DNA of 64,000 bases from Coraliomargarita sinensis (GTDB taxonomy: Bacteria > Verrucomicrobiota > Verrucomicrobiia > Opitutales > Coraliomargaritaceae). The DNA is taken from assembly GCF_003185655.1 (NCBI RefSeq), contig NZ_QHJQ01000008.1, forward strand, positions 120,619 through 184,618, written 5' to 3'. Each line of letters starts with the position of its first letter. Position 1 is the first letter of the stretch. Positions 8,305 through 16,153 of the stretch are shown in pieces. The position numbers were made by a program, and so were the translations under genes. Below the pieces are notes generated by a model, which was given only the letters and a program-made list of their open reading frames with translations, was not told where the DNA came from and ran no database searches.

Positions 8305-9501
8305 ATGAAACTAGCGATACTTTCCAGAGGACCAAAACTTTACAGCACCCGCCGCCTGCGCGAAGCCGCGATCCAACGGGGGCATAAAGTGAAAGTCTTC
8401 GATACACTCAAGTTCGGTCTCTACCTGAGGCAGGGCGAACCGGACCTGACCTACCGCGGCAAGCACATCAGCGACTACGATGCCATCGTTCCACGCATTG
8501 GAAATTCCGTTACCTTTTTTGGTAGCGCAGTGGTTCGCCAGTTTGAGCAAATGGGGGTCTATTGTCTGAACACGGCCGACTCGATTCTCGCTTCACGCGA
8601 CAAACTGTCCTCCATGCAGGCGCTGAGCCGGCACGATATCGGAATCGCTGAAACCGCTTTCGTGCGGAACCAAAACGATATTCTGCAGGGCATACAGGAG
8701 ATGGGTGGTGCGCCGGTTGTCATCAAACTCCTCTCCGGGACACAGGGGGTTGGTGTGATTCTGGCCGAGAGCAACAAGGTGGCCGAAGCGATTATTGAGA
8801 CCCTTTCCAGTGTGCAACAAAACGTATTGGTGCAAAAATTCGTTTCCGAGTCTAAGGGGCGGGACATCCGCGCCTTCGTGGTGGGTGACCGGGTGGTGGC
8901 GGCGATGCGTCGTTCCGCGGTCGGTCAGGAGTTTCGCAGCAACGTGCACCGCGGCGGCCGCACTGAGGTCGTCGAGCTCGACGAGGCCTACGAGCGCACA
9001 GCGGTACGTGCGGCCCATATTCTCGGCCTTAAAGTAGCCGGTGTCGACATGCTGGAAGGTAAAGACGGCCCCGTTATCATGGAAGTGAACTCATCGCCCG
9101 GGCTGGAGGGGATAGAAGGGGCCACCGGTATCGATATTGCCGGAGAGATTGTCAGCTTTACGGAAGAGCAGCTCAAGTTCGGCAACATGAACGTGCGAGA
9201 ACGACTGACCCTGACGCGCGGCTATACTATTTCGGAATTCAGTATTACGCCTGGCGCTTCGCTTGCCGGGCAAACCATCCTCAGCAGCGGTCTGCGTGAG
9301 CACGACATCATAGTTCTGCGGATAACCCGGGGAGGGGAGCAGATCGCAAATCCGGACAAAAACCGCGAACTCATGGTCGGCGATACGCTGCTTTGTTACG
9401 GCAGCCAGGTTGCTCTGAGCAGCTTTATGCCGGATCGCGTGCGCAAACGCCGCCGCAAGCGCAAGGCGCCACAAAAGCTGGATGATCACGATCCGTCATG
9501 A
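8305..9501 (+). CDS. rimK: RimK-type alpha-L-glutamate ligase with C-terminal TrkA-C domain
   Basis: A 398-residue protein. Residues 1-290 are RimK: an N-terminal domain with MKLAILSRGPKLYSTRRL, then an ATP-grasp domain with KLLSGTQGVGVIL, GRDIRAFVVGDRVVAAM and the metal-binding VIMEVNSSPGLEGIE. RimK adds glutamate to the C-terminus of ribosomal protein S6 or makes poly-alpha-glutamate. Residues about 308-380 (SEFSITPGASLAGQTI, VGDTLLCYGS) look like an RCK-C/TrkA-C ligand-binding domain, absent from E. coli RimK, and the last 20 residues are very basic (RKRRRKRKAPQK). The extra domain suggests control by a small ligand. It overlaps the next gene by 4 bp. Confidence 0.9.
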   Translation: MKLAILSRGPKLYSTRRLREAAIQRGHKVKVFDTLKFGLYLRQGEPDLTYRGKHISDYDAIVPRIGNSVTFFGSAVVRQFEQMGVYCLNTADSILASRDKLSSMQALSRHDIGIAETAFVRNQNDILQGIQEMGGAPVVIKLLSGTQGVGVILAESNKVAEAIIETLSSVQQNVLVQKFVSESKGRDIRAFVVGDRVVAAMRRSAVGQEFRSNVHRGGRTEVVELDEAYERTAVRAAHILGLKVAGVDMLEGKDGPVIMEVNSSPGLEGIEGATGIDIAGEIVSFTEEQLKFGNMNVRERLTLTRGYTISEFSITPGASLAGQTILSSGLREHDIIVLRITRGGEQIANPDKNRELMVGDTLLCYGSQVALSSFMPDRVRKRRRKRKAPQKLDDHDPS

Positions 9502-10556
9502 GCAAAGAAGATTTATTTGAAATCGCGGGGCAGTCGATTCCCCTCGGCACGAACGAGGATGTCAGGTTGCCGATTTCACAAACTTACACCGGCGATCCCA
9601 TCGGGATCCCCGTGCGAATTATTCGTGCCGACGAGCCCGGGCCGAAAATTTTTGTAACTGCCGCGATTCATGGTGACGAGATTAACGGCACGGGGATCAT
9701 ACATGATTTTCTTTTCAATGACCGTCCGCAGCTGACCTGTGGCACTTTGGTCCTGGCCCCGGTGGTCAATGTCTTTGGCTTTGAGTCGCACGAGCGTTAC
9801 CTGCCCGACCGCCGCGATTTGAACCGCAGTTTTCCGGGGAGTGAATCTGGCAGTCTGGCCAGCCGGATTGCCCATACCCTCATGCAGGAGTTGGTCCAGC
9901 ACTGTGACTACGGCATCGACCTGCACACGGCTGCGGTTCAACGCACCAACTTCCCCAATGTCAGGGCGGATTTAAGTAATCCGCGGACGCGGCGCCTGGC
10001 CACCGCCTTCGGATGTATGCTGACGGTGGATGGTAAAGGGCCGCTCGGGTCCTTTCGGCGCGAGGCGACCCGGGCGGGCTGCCCGACTATTATTCTCGAG
10101 GCCGGGGAGCCATGGAAGGTGGAACCATCGGTCCTGCAGATCGGGATACGCGGGATTCGCAATGTACTTTCCGAATTGGGCATGGTCGAACGACCCGTGG
10201 AAAAGCCGCCCTTTCAGGTCAAGATTCGTAAAACCACCTGGGTGCGGGCAGCTGTCGGTGGTATTCTCAAGTTTCACGTCAGCCCCGGCGATTTCGTGGA
10301 GGCGGACCAGGCTGTGGCGACCAACTACAGCATTATGGGCGTCGAACAGTCCGTGCTGACCAGCCCCGTGCCCGGGATCGTTCTCGGGATGGCAACACTA
10401 CCGGCCGTGAAGCCAGGAGAACCGATCTGCCATATCGCCACCATGAGCGAGGGGCAGGTGCGCCGCTTCCGCAAAAAGTTGGAGGCGACCCGCAGCGATC
10501 TGCATGCACAGGTGCAGGCCGATCTGGCGACCAACCTCGATGTTGTGCCGGGCTAG
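9498..10556 (+). CDS. Succinylglutamate desuccinylase/aspartoacylase family zinc hydrolase
   Basis: A 352-residue M14-like deacylase. AAIHGDEINGTG supplies zinc ligands H58 and E61, and DYGIDLHTAAVQ the third; the catalytic Glu lies in TIILEAGEPW. The C-terminal beta-barrel (LKFHVSPGDFVEADQAVATN) is standard for AstE/AspA-like proteins. The family removes acyl groups from N-acylated amino acids such as succinylglutamate or acetylaspartate. It is translationally coupled to rimK through an ATGA overlap, so its substrate is probably linked to glutamate modification rather than arginine catabolism; no other ast genes are present. Confidence 0.88.
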   Translation: MSKEDLFEIAGQSIPLGTNEDVRLPISQTYTGDPIGIPVRIIRADEPGPKIFVTAAIHGDEINGTGIIHDFLFNDRPQLTCGTLVLAPVVNVFGFESHERYLPDRRDLNRSFPGSESGSLASRIAHTLMQELVQHCDYGIDLHTAAVQRTNFPNVRADLSNPRTRRLATAFGCMLTVDGKGPLGSFRREATRAGCPTIILEAGEPWKVEPSVLQIGIRGIRNVLSELGMVERPVEKPPFQVKIRKTTWVRAAVGGILKFHVSPGDFVEADQAVATNYSIMGVEQSVLTSPVPGIVLGMATLPAVKPGEPICHIATMSEGQVRRFRKKLEATRSDLHAQVQADLATNLDVVPG

Positions 10557-10598
10557 GGAACGTCGAACGCTCAACATTGAACGTCCAATCTTGAATGG
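10555..10598. repeat. CGAACGT-type heptamer repeat
   Basis: Degenerate tandem heptamers (GAACGTCGAACGCTCAACAT and following) fill this stretch directly after the operon. The same theme recurs at 18583-18613. There are no spacers or leader, so it is not a CRISPR array. Confidence 0.55.
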
Positions 10599-10626
10599 CA
10601 GTCACTTCGATGCGAAGCGTAATCCC

Positions 10627-10724
10627 GTAGGGGTGGTGCTCGCGCCACCCGCGAACTTTACGAGGCGTAGTCGAACAAGTGCAGCGTTACGCACCTCCGC
10701 GGGCTTCCCGAGGGAAGCCCCTAC
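10627..10724. repeat. 98-bp MITE-like element, copy 1
   Basis: The element starts GTAGGGGTGG and ends AAGCCCCTAC, so its ends are inverted repeats. Each end also holds its own palindrome: GGTGG/CCACC on the left and GGGCTTCCC/GGGAAGCCC on the right. A second element with the same ends and exactly the same length lies at 15409-15506, while the middle differs. It sits between two convergent genes and could act as a two-way transcription stop. Confidence 0.65.
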
Positions 10725-10732
10725 CTATTGTC

Positions 10733-11974
10733 CTAGTGTCCGGCCTTGGCGATGTTGGCGCCTTTCGGCTGACCGATCGATTCGAGAAGCTCTTCGAACC
10801 AGGGTGTGTCGATATTGAAGGGCTTGCCACCGGCGATACGGGGGAACTCGATGGCACGGAGAATGTTGCGGTCGTCCTCGTCGTGGCCGATCACGCCGCT
10901 CTCCCGAACTACGGCGCAATCCACTGCGAGGTCGGTGCAGCTCTTGATCAGGCGGATGTCATCGATGTTGGCCGGAGCAGCCCTTGAGAAGTAGCCGCTC
11001 TTTTGCACCAGCACTTTTTCCGCACCGAGCATTTCGGCAAATTGTTCACCGAACCATTTGCCGGGGTTGACCGCGTCGAGCTTGACGTGGCCGAAGGCGT
11101 CGCGCGGCACTTCTTCGCCGGCCGCTTCCATCTCTTTGATGATGTTTTCGACACCGGCACCTTCGGAGATGAAGATGTTTACATTGTCGTGCTCATCCAT
11201 GACTGCCTTCAGGCGCTGGGCTTCGGCCTTGATGTCGATCTCCATTTCCGGGATGAAAATGGCGTGCACATCCTTTCGGGCCGGAGTGAGGCCGATTGCA
11301 TCCGCCCAATCGAGACTGTCCAGCCGGCTGCGGTAAGCATCGGCCGTGGCAGCGGTCAACCAGCCGCAGTTGCGTCCCATCACTTCGTGGATGATGAGCA
11401 TGCGCGGGTTGGCATTGTGTTCGGCAACTACGTTTTCGAAATACTTGGCCCCTTCCTCCGCGGCGGTCCAAGCCCCGAGGCTCTGGGCAATGGGAAAGAC
11501 ATCGTTGTCGATTGTCTTGGGCAGGCCGACGACGGTCAGATCGTAATCGTTTTCCGCCAGATACGCGGCGAGGTCGGCAGCCGTGGTGTTGGTGTCGTCG
11601 CCCCCGATGGTATGCAGCACATCGACGCCGTCTTTGCTGAGTCGGTCGGCGGCGACCTTCAGCGGGTCCTCACCTTCTTTGACCAAGCCGCGCTTCACGC
11701 AGTCCTTCACATTGGTCAGCTTGACCCGGCTGTTGCCGATGGGGCTGCCGCCGTGTTTGTGCAGTGTGGCTGCCGTGGCACGGATCTCCTTTGTCACGGG
11801 AATGCTGTCACCCTGAAGCAGGCCCTTGTAACCACCGCGATAGCAGATGATTTCGATATCCGGATAGAGCTCGGTATAGCGCTCGATCAGTCCGCCGATG
11901 GCAGACGAAAGGCAGGGGGCGAGGCCGCCGGCAGTGAGGATAGCTACTTTTTGAACAGGTTTTGCTTCAGACAT
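10733..11974 (-). CDS. Pyrophosphate--fructose-6-phosphate 1-phosphotransferase (PfkA family)
   Basis: A 413-residue phosphofructokinase. IGGDDTNTT at 123-131 carries GGDD instead of the GGDG of ATP-PFKs, the change that marks pyrophosphate-using enzymes, and PKTIDND at 152-158 is the catalytic signature with the essential Asp. The enzyme interconverts fructose 6-phosphate and fructose 1,6-bisphosphate with PPi, so it can serve glycolysis and gluconeogenesis. Length fits the short PPi-PFK group. It is transcribed alone; the gene ends 8 bp from a MITE-like repeat. Confidence 0.92.
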   Translation of the reverse strand: MSEAKPVQKVAILTAGGLAPCLSSAIGGLIERYTELYPDIEIICYRGGYKGLLQGDSIPVTKEIRATAATLHKHGGSPIGNSRVKLTNVKDCVKRGLVKEGEDPLKVAADRLSKDGVDVLHTIGGDDTNTTAADLAAYLAENDYDLTVVGLPKTIDNDVFPIAQSLGAWTAAEEGAKYFENVVAEHNANPRMLIIHEVMGRNCGWLTAATADAYRSRLDSLDWADAIGLTPARKDVHAIFIPEMEIDIKAEAQRLKAVMDEHDNVNIFISEGAGVENIIKEMEAAGEEVPRDAFGHVKLDAVNPGKWFGEQFAEMLGAEKVLVQKSGYFSRAAPANIDDIRLIKSCTDLAVDCAVVRESGVIGHDEDDRNILRAIEFPRIAGGKPFNIDTPWFEELLESIGQPKGANIAKAGH

Positions 11975-12148
11975 AAAAGGCTTGGATTAGAAATTAAATG
12001 ACCAAAGCCGACTGTTGTGGGATTTTCATAGCGCCTGGCAAACATGAATCGCGGGTCCTTTGATTGCCACGATAAGATTTCCCGGTGTGAGGACCCTTGT
12101 CAGGCTGAAGGGGTGGTGTAGTTTAGTGAGATACTTCCTTGTGTGAAT

Positions 12149-13504
12149 ATGATAAAACACATTCTACTTTCATTGCCGATCGTCGGGCTTACCTCTCTTA
12201 GCGCGGTGTCGCAGCCTGCTCCGGTTGGATCCATGCCAAGGCCACCAAACATCATCCTGATCATGGTCGACGATATGGGCCTCGGCGGTCTCAGTTGTTA
12301 CGACAATCAATACTACAAGACACCTGAACTGGATCAGCTGGCCGCCGAAGGCTTGTTACTCACGGACTACCATTCCAATGGAACGGTCTGTTCACCCACC
12401 CGCGCCGCCCTGATGACAGGGCGCTACCAATACCGCATGGGGTGCCATTATGTCATTAACGCCAATCCCGAGCATAAAGATCATCGACGCGGTCTGCCGG
12501 CAAGTGAATGGACGCTGGCCGAAGCGCTCAAAGAGTCCGGATACACCACCGCAATTTTCGGCAAATGGCACCTCGGCTACAAAGAAGAATTCAATCCGGT
12601 GCGTCACGGCTTCGATCAGTTTAATGGCTTTGTCAGCGGGAATATCGACGCCCACTCCCACTATGACCGTATGATTACCAAGGATTGGTGGCAGAACCAA
12701 AAACGGGAGGACGAACCGGGCTACCATACTGATTTGATCACTCAGCATACCATTAACTTTATCCGGGATCATTCGGACCGGCCTTTCTTTATCTATGTTT
12801 CTCACGGGGCCCCGCATAGCCCGCACCAGGCCCGTGGCTCTGAGATACTCCGCGGTCCGGACAGAGGAAGGGTCCCGCCCTGGGGCGAGCCAGGCATGGT
12901 TTACTCCGAAACGCCCGGCGATCCCGACTGGCTGATGAAACATTTTATCCTGCCGGTGGATGAGGGTGTCGGCGAGATTAAAGCGGAAATTGAACACCTG
13001 GGCCTCGAGGAAAACACCATTATCTGGTTCGTTTCCGACAACGGTGGGACAAATGCAAACGGCACGCTGAGCTCGAATGCGCGGGGCAGGAAGGGACAAA
13101 CCTACGAGGGCGGCCATCGTGTGCCCGGAATTGTTTGGGCACCGGGCCGGGTACGGCCTGGTACGAGCCCTGAACTGATCGCGAGTTTCGACATTATGCC
13201 GACAAGTCTTGCCATGGCCGATATCATGGTTCCTGAGCATATCGAGTTTGACGGCATCGATGTCGGTCCGGCCCTTAGCAAATCTGAAACGTTGCCGGAG
13301 AGAACCTTGATCTGGAAGCGCGGCCAACGCATTGGCTTGCGACAGGGACCGTGGAAACTGGTCGACGACGAACTGTACAACCTCGAATCAGATCCGAGAG
13401 AAACCAATGACCTCGCGTCAAAATATCCGGATCGCCTGGCCCGGATGCAGCGGGAGTTTCAGTCTGTGTTCGAGTCAGCAGTCGCCGAATCGCCTTACGA
13501 TTGA
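12149..13504 (+). CDS. Exported sulfatase (S1 family, formylglycine-dependent)
   Basis: A protein of about 451 residues with a signal peptide (MIKHILLSLPIVG onwards). The activation motif CSPTRAALMTGR (Cys about 81) is the C-x-P-x-R site where the Cys becomes formylglycine, and IMVDDMGLGGLSCYD supplies the metal-binding Asp pair. FGKWHLG and SDNGG are further family motifs. Such sulfatases remove sulfate from polysaccharides or aryl esters. A GTG 6 bp upstream is an alternative start. No activating enzyme (anSME) is in the window. The 3' end overlaps the convergent TMEM220 gene by 10 bp. Confidence 0.9.
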   Translation: MIKHILLSLPIVGLTSLSAVSQPAPVGSMPRPPNIILIMVDDMGLGGLSCYDNQYYKTPELDQLAAEGLLLTDYHSNGTVCSPTRAALMTGRYQYRMGCHYVINANPEHKDHRRGLPASEWTLAEALKESGYTTAIFGKWHLGYKEEFNPVRHGFDQFNGFVSGNIDAHSHYDRMITKDWWQNQKREDEPGYHTDLITQHTINFIRDHSDRPFFIYVSHGAPHSPHQARGSEILRGPDRGRVPPWGEPGMVYSETPGDPDWLMKHFILPVDEGVGEIKAEIEHLGLEENTIIWFVSDNGGTNANGTLSSNARGRKGQTYEGGHRVPGIVWAPGRVRPGTSPELIASFDIMPTSLAMADIMVPEHIEFDGIDVGPALSKSETLPERTLIWKRGQRIGLRQGPWKLVDDELYNLESDPRETNDLASKYPDRLARMQREFQSVFESAVAESPYD

Positions 13505-13893
13505 GTTTGTCGACTCTGTCGGGGACGTACATGCCAGGCGAGCACCGTGAGCCAGATCGCGACGAGGAGCAGGCCGGCCGCTTCATTGGGTTGTTGGGTG
13601 GCGGCGTTCATGTTTGCCGGGACGGCAGTGGCGCGAAAGAGGCCCGCAAAGTCGAAATTGCCCACGGCATCCTGTAGACGGAAGAGGCAGGCCCCGACGG
13701 CGAAACCGATGCCGGCCGTAAGTGCGGCGAAGGGCAGTGGGCGGCGGGCATGGAGGAAAGTGGTGATGGCGGTGCAGGCGTAGAGTAGAAGCCAGAACCA
13801 GCTGTCGTGATTGCCATATTGCGCCGCGTCGTTGATCTGCAGAACACTGAAGAGGGCGAAGAGAGCTGTGAAAAGATAGCAGGTAATTTTCAT
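13495..13893 (-). CDS. Transmembrane family 220 protein
   Basis: A 132-residue membrane protein with about four predicted helices (first ITCYLFTALFALFSVLQI, then WFWLLLYACTAITTF). The N-terminal pattern with a polar QINDA after helix 1 and a conserved W before helix 2 fits the TMEM220 family (PF15071), which has no known function. The ATG at 13893 begins directly at the first helix; upstream in-frame starts add a non-hydrophobic, unlikely N-terminus. It is convergent with the sulfatase and overlaps its stop region by 10 bp. Confidence 0.7.
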   Translation of the reverse strand: MKITCYLFTALFALFSVLQINDAAQYGNHDSWFWLLLYACTAITTFLHARRPLPFAALTAGIGFAVGACLFRLQDAVGNFDFAGLFRATAVPANMNAATQQPNEAAGLLLVAIWLTVLAWHVRPRQSRQTQS

Positions 13894-14051
13894 GTTGTTG
13901 CTGATTGAAGAGACGACCATCCGGTGGCTGGGAAAGCGTATACGTTTCCTGTTCTGGATAGAAAACCGATTTTCGTATCCGATGCTAGATTGAACTGGAG
14001 AACTCTCCCGAGCAGACTTGCGCAAATGTCATACTCTGCCACGGTCCGGGG

Positions 14052-15389
14052 ATGCCTGAACCGGATCTTGAAAAAATCGCCCTGCGCAACGTGCGCAACT
14101 TCACGCTCTTCCGCGTGTTTTTTACGGCGCGCTTTTATTATCCGGTCTACGCGGTTCTCTTCCTCGACTATGGGCTGTCCTGGGAGCAGTTCGGTGTACT
14201 GAATGCGGTTTGGGCGGCTACAATTGTTCTGGCTGAAGTTCCCTCGGGCGCTCTGGCCGATACGATCGGGCGTCGTACTTTGTTGATCCTGACCGGTATT
14301 TTAATGGTGCTGGAAATGGCAGTCCTGCTCGCCGCGCCGATTGGCGGAGGCAGTTTGCTCTTTTACCTCTTTCTGGCCAATCGCGTGCTCAGTGGTCTGG
14401 CGGAAGCGGCTGCGAGCGGGGCGGACGAGGCCTTAACCTTTGATTCACTCAAAGCGGCAGGTATGGAGCAGCGATGGGGGCACGTGCTTGAGCGGGTACA
14501 ACGGGATACTTCACTGGCCTTTTTCTTTGCCATGACAATCGGGGCTGCCGTCTATGATCCCGAGATGGTCAACGCGGTACTCAACTTTCTCGGGGCCGGC
14601 TTTCATGTCGAGCAGTCCCAGTTGGTCAAAATGCCGATTTTACTGACCATGCTGTCGGGGATGATTGTATTCGCAATGGCGCTTCGCATGCGGGAGACGA
14701 ATAAACCTCAGCGTGTCGCGCTAGCTGAAACAATTAGAGAAAGTGGTCGAAAGACTTTGGCAGCTGGACGCTGGATTTGGAAGACGCCCTTGCCTTTCGG
14801 AATTATCCTCGCCGCTATGGTGATCGACAGTGTGATCCGGCAGTTTTTGACCATGGCCAGTGAGTATTGGAAAGTGATCGAGTATCCAATCGCCAGCTAC
14901 GGATTGATCGGTTCGGGGATGGCTCTGCTGGGACTCTTTGTTCCGCGTATCGCCCGCCTGATGTCCGATCGGAACTCACCGGTCCGCAACTTCCTCTACA
15001 CCAGTTCGGTCGTTTTGGTTGGTTTGGCAGGCCTGGCGATGGCCATCCCTTACTGGGGTATTCTGCCAGCCGTCCTCCTCTATGCCTCCATTCAGTTGAC
15101 GGGTTTCTTTGTCAGCCGCTACCTCAATGAAGTGGCCGATTCCGAACAACGTGCAACCGTGTTGAGCTTCCGCGGGCTCTCGACCAATGTCAGTTATGGT
15201 CTGGTATCTCTGCTTTTCTCCGGTCTAATCGCCTCAATCAAGTTACAAGAGGTTGTGGGTGAATATGCTACGGAAGAAGCTTTTCAGAATGCCGTCTTTG
15301 TGGACGCGTTGGCTTGGTTCGCTCCCTGGTTTGCCCTCACGGTCGTTATGGTTTTTGTAGCGCATCGGTTGCGGTTTGGCAGAAAGTGA
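14052..15389 (+). CDS. MFS transporter
   Basis: A 445-residue major facilitator with about twelve helices. VPSGALADTIGRRTLLIL after helix 2 is the MFS motif A (G-x-L-a-D-x-x-G-R-R/K), and a shorter relative appears as VPRIARLMSDRNSPVRN in the second half. The substrate cannot be inferred. It appears monocistronic; a 98-bp repeat follows its stop. Confidence 0.85.
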   Translation: MPEPDLEKIALRNVRNFTLFRVFFTARFYYPVYAVLFLDYGLSWEQFGVLNAVWAATIVLAEVPSGALADTIGRRTLLILTGILMVLEMAVLLAAPIGGGSLLFYLFLANRVLSGLAEAAASGADEALTFDSLKAAGMEQRWGHVLERVQRDTSLAFFFAMTIGAAVYDPEMVNAVLNFLGAGFHVEQSQLVKMPILLTMLSGMIVFAMALRMRETNKPQRVALAETIRESGRKTLAAGRWIWKTPLPFGIILAAMVIDSVIRQFLTMASEYWKVIEYPIASYGLIGSGMALLGLFVPRIARLMSDRNSPVRNFLYTSSVVLVGLAGLAMAIPYWGILPAVLLYASIQLTGFFVSRYLNEVADSEQRATVLSFRGLSTNVSYGLVSLLFSGLIASIKLQEVVGEYATEEAFQNAVFVDALAWFAPWFALTVVMVFVAHRLRFGRK

Positions 15390-15709
15390 TATTACGCGGG
15401 TTCCCTTTGTAGGGGTGCAGCTTAGCGGCACCCGCGAGCGTAGGGGGGTATCAAAATTACGTGACCGTCTCGAGCGTTCGCGGGCTTCCCGAAGGCAAGC
15501 CCCTACGATTGCTGCATGACGTGTATAATGCGGCTTGCTTTTTACCGCGAATCGTCAATAAGCGAACATACTATAACACCTGTTTAGATTCAGAGCGTGG
15601 GTTAGGCATCCGTTGGAGAGAGAAATTGTATTCAGTCAGGTGACGTCCGTCATGTCGGCGGAACTCAGGGCAAAGAAGCATGTGGTATAGCCTAAAGTAA
15701 AAGAGAATA
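15390..15709. other. 320-bp intergenic region holding a repeat element
   Basis: The left third contains the 98-bp element at 15409-15506. The rest (15507-15709) has no supported gene; it should carry the promoter of the RRM protein gene, but no clear -35/-10 pair is recognisable. Confidence 0.6.
15409..15506. repeat. 98-bp MITE-like element, copy 2
   Basis: It begins GTAGGGGTGCAG and ends CAAGCCCCTAC. Its outer parts (CACCCGCGA on the left, CGCGGGCTTCCCGA on the right) match copy 1 at 10627-10724, and both are exactly 98 bp, while the centre is unrelated. It lies directly after the MFS gene. Confidence 0.65.
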
Positions 15710-16099
15710 ATGAATACAAAGATGTATGTAGGCAATTTGTCCTACGACGCTACCGACGGTGATCTCCGTGAGCTTTTTGAAGCCCATGGCGCCGTAACCG
15801 ACGTTTTCATCGTCAAAGACCGGGAGTCCGGCCGCCCACGCGGTTTCGCTTTCGTCTCGATGGAAACTCCTGAAGAAATGACTGCAGCGATTGAAGGCCT
15901 CAACGGTGAGGAATTCCTTGGTCGTGCACTGACAATTAACGAAGCACGTCCGCGTGAAGAGCGCCCTCAAGGCGGCCGCAAGTTTGGCGGCGGCGGAGGA
16001 GGCCGTGGAGGATTCAACCGTGGCGGTGGCCGCGGTGGATTCGATCGTCGCGGCGGTGACCGCCGTGGTGGTCGCGGAGAGTCAGAAGCAAGTTACTAG
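15710..16099 (+). CDS. RNA-binding protein (RRM) with glycine/arginine-rich tail
   Basis: A 129-residue protein with one RRM domain at residues 4-80. RNP2 is MYVGNLSY and RNP1 is RGFAFVSM, with the usual aromatic residues. The tail (about 90-125) is an RGG/RG-rich region ([14 protein letters not shown]) like that of cyanobacterial cold-inducible Rbp proteins. It probably acts as an RNA chaperone, perhaps in cold response. A strong terminator follows at 16124-16150. Confidence 0.95.
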   Translation: MNTKMYVGNLSYDATDGDLRELFEAHGAVTDVFIVKDRESGRPRGFAFVSMETPEEMTAAIEGLNGEEFLGRALTINEARPREERPQGGRKFGGGGGGRGGFNRGGGRGGFDRRGGDRRGGRGESEASY

Positions 16100-16123
16100 G
16101 CTAGACCGACAACTTCATTTTAC

Positions 16124-16150
16124 AAAGGGCCTCCGATTGGAGGCCCTTTT
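16124..16150 (+). terminator. Intrinsic terminator of the RRM gene
   Basis: A perfect 11-bp stem (AAAGGGCCTCC with GGAGGCCCTTT), a GATT loop and a T-rich end make a strong terminator between two convergent genes. On the reverse strand the T-run is short, so it mainly serves the RRM gene. Confidence 0.9.
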
Positions 16151-16153
16151 TAT

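Noticed and set aside
13894..14025. 44-residue extension of the TMEM220 protein
   Set aside because: It starts at TTG, is not hydrophobic, and the family begins at the first helix.
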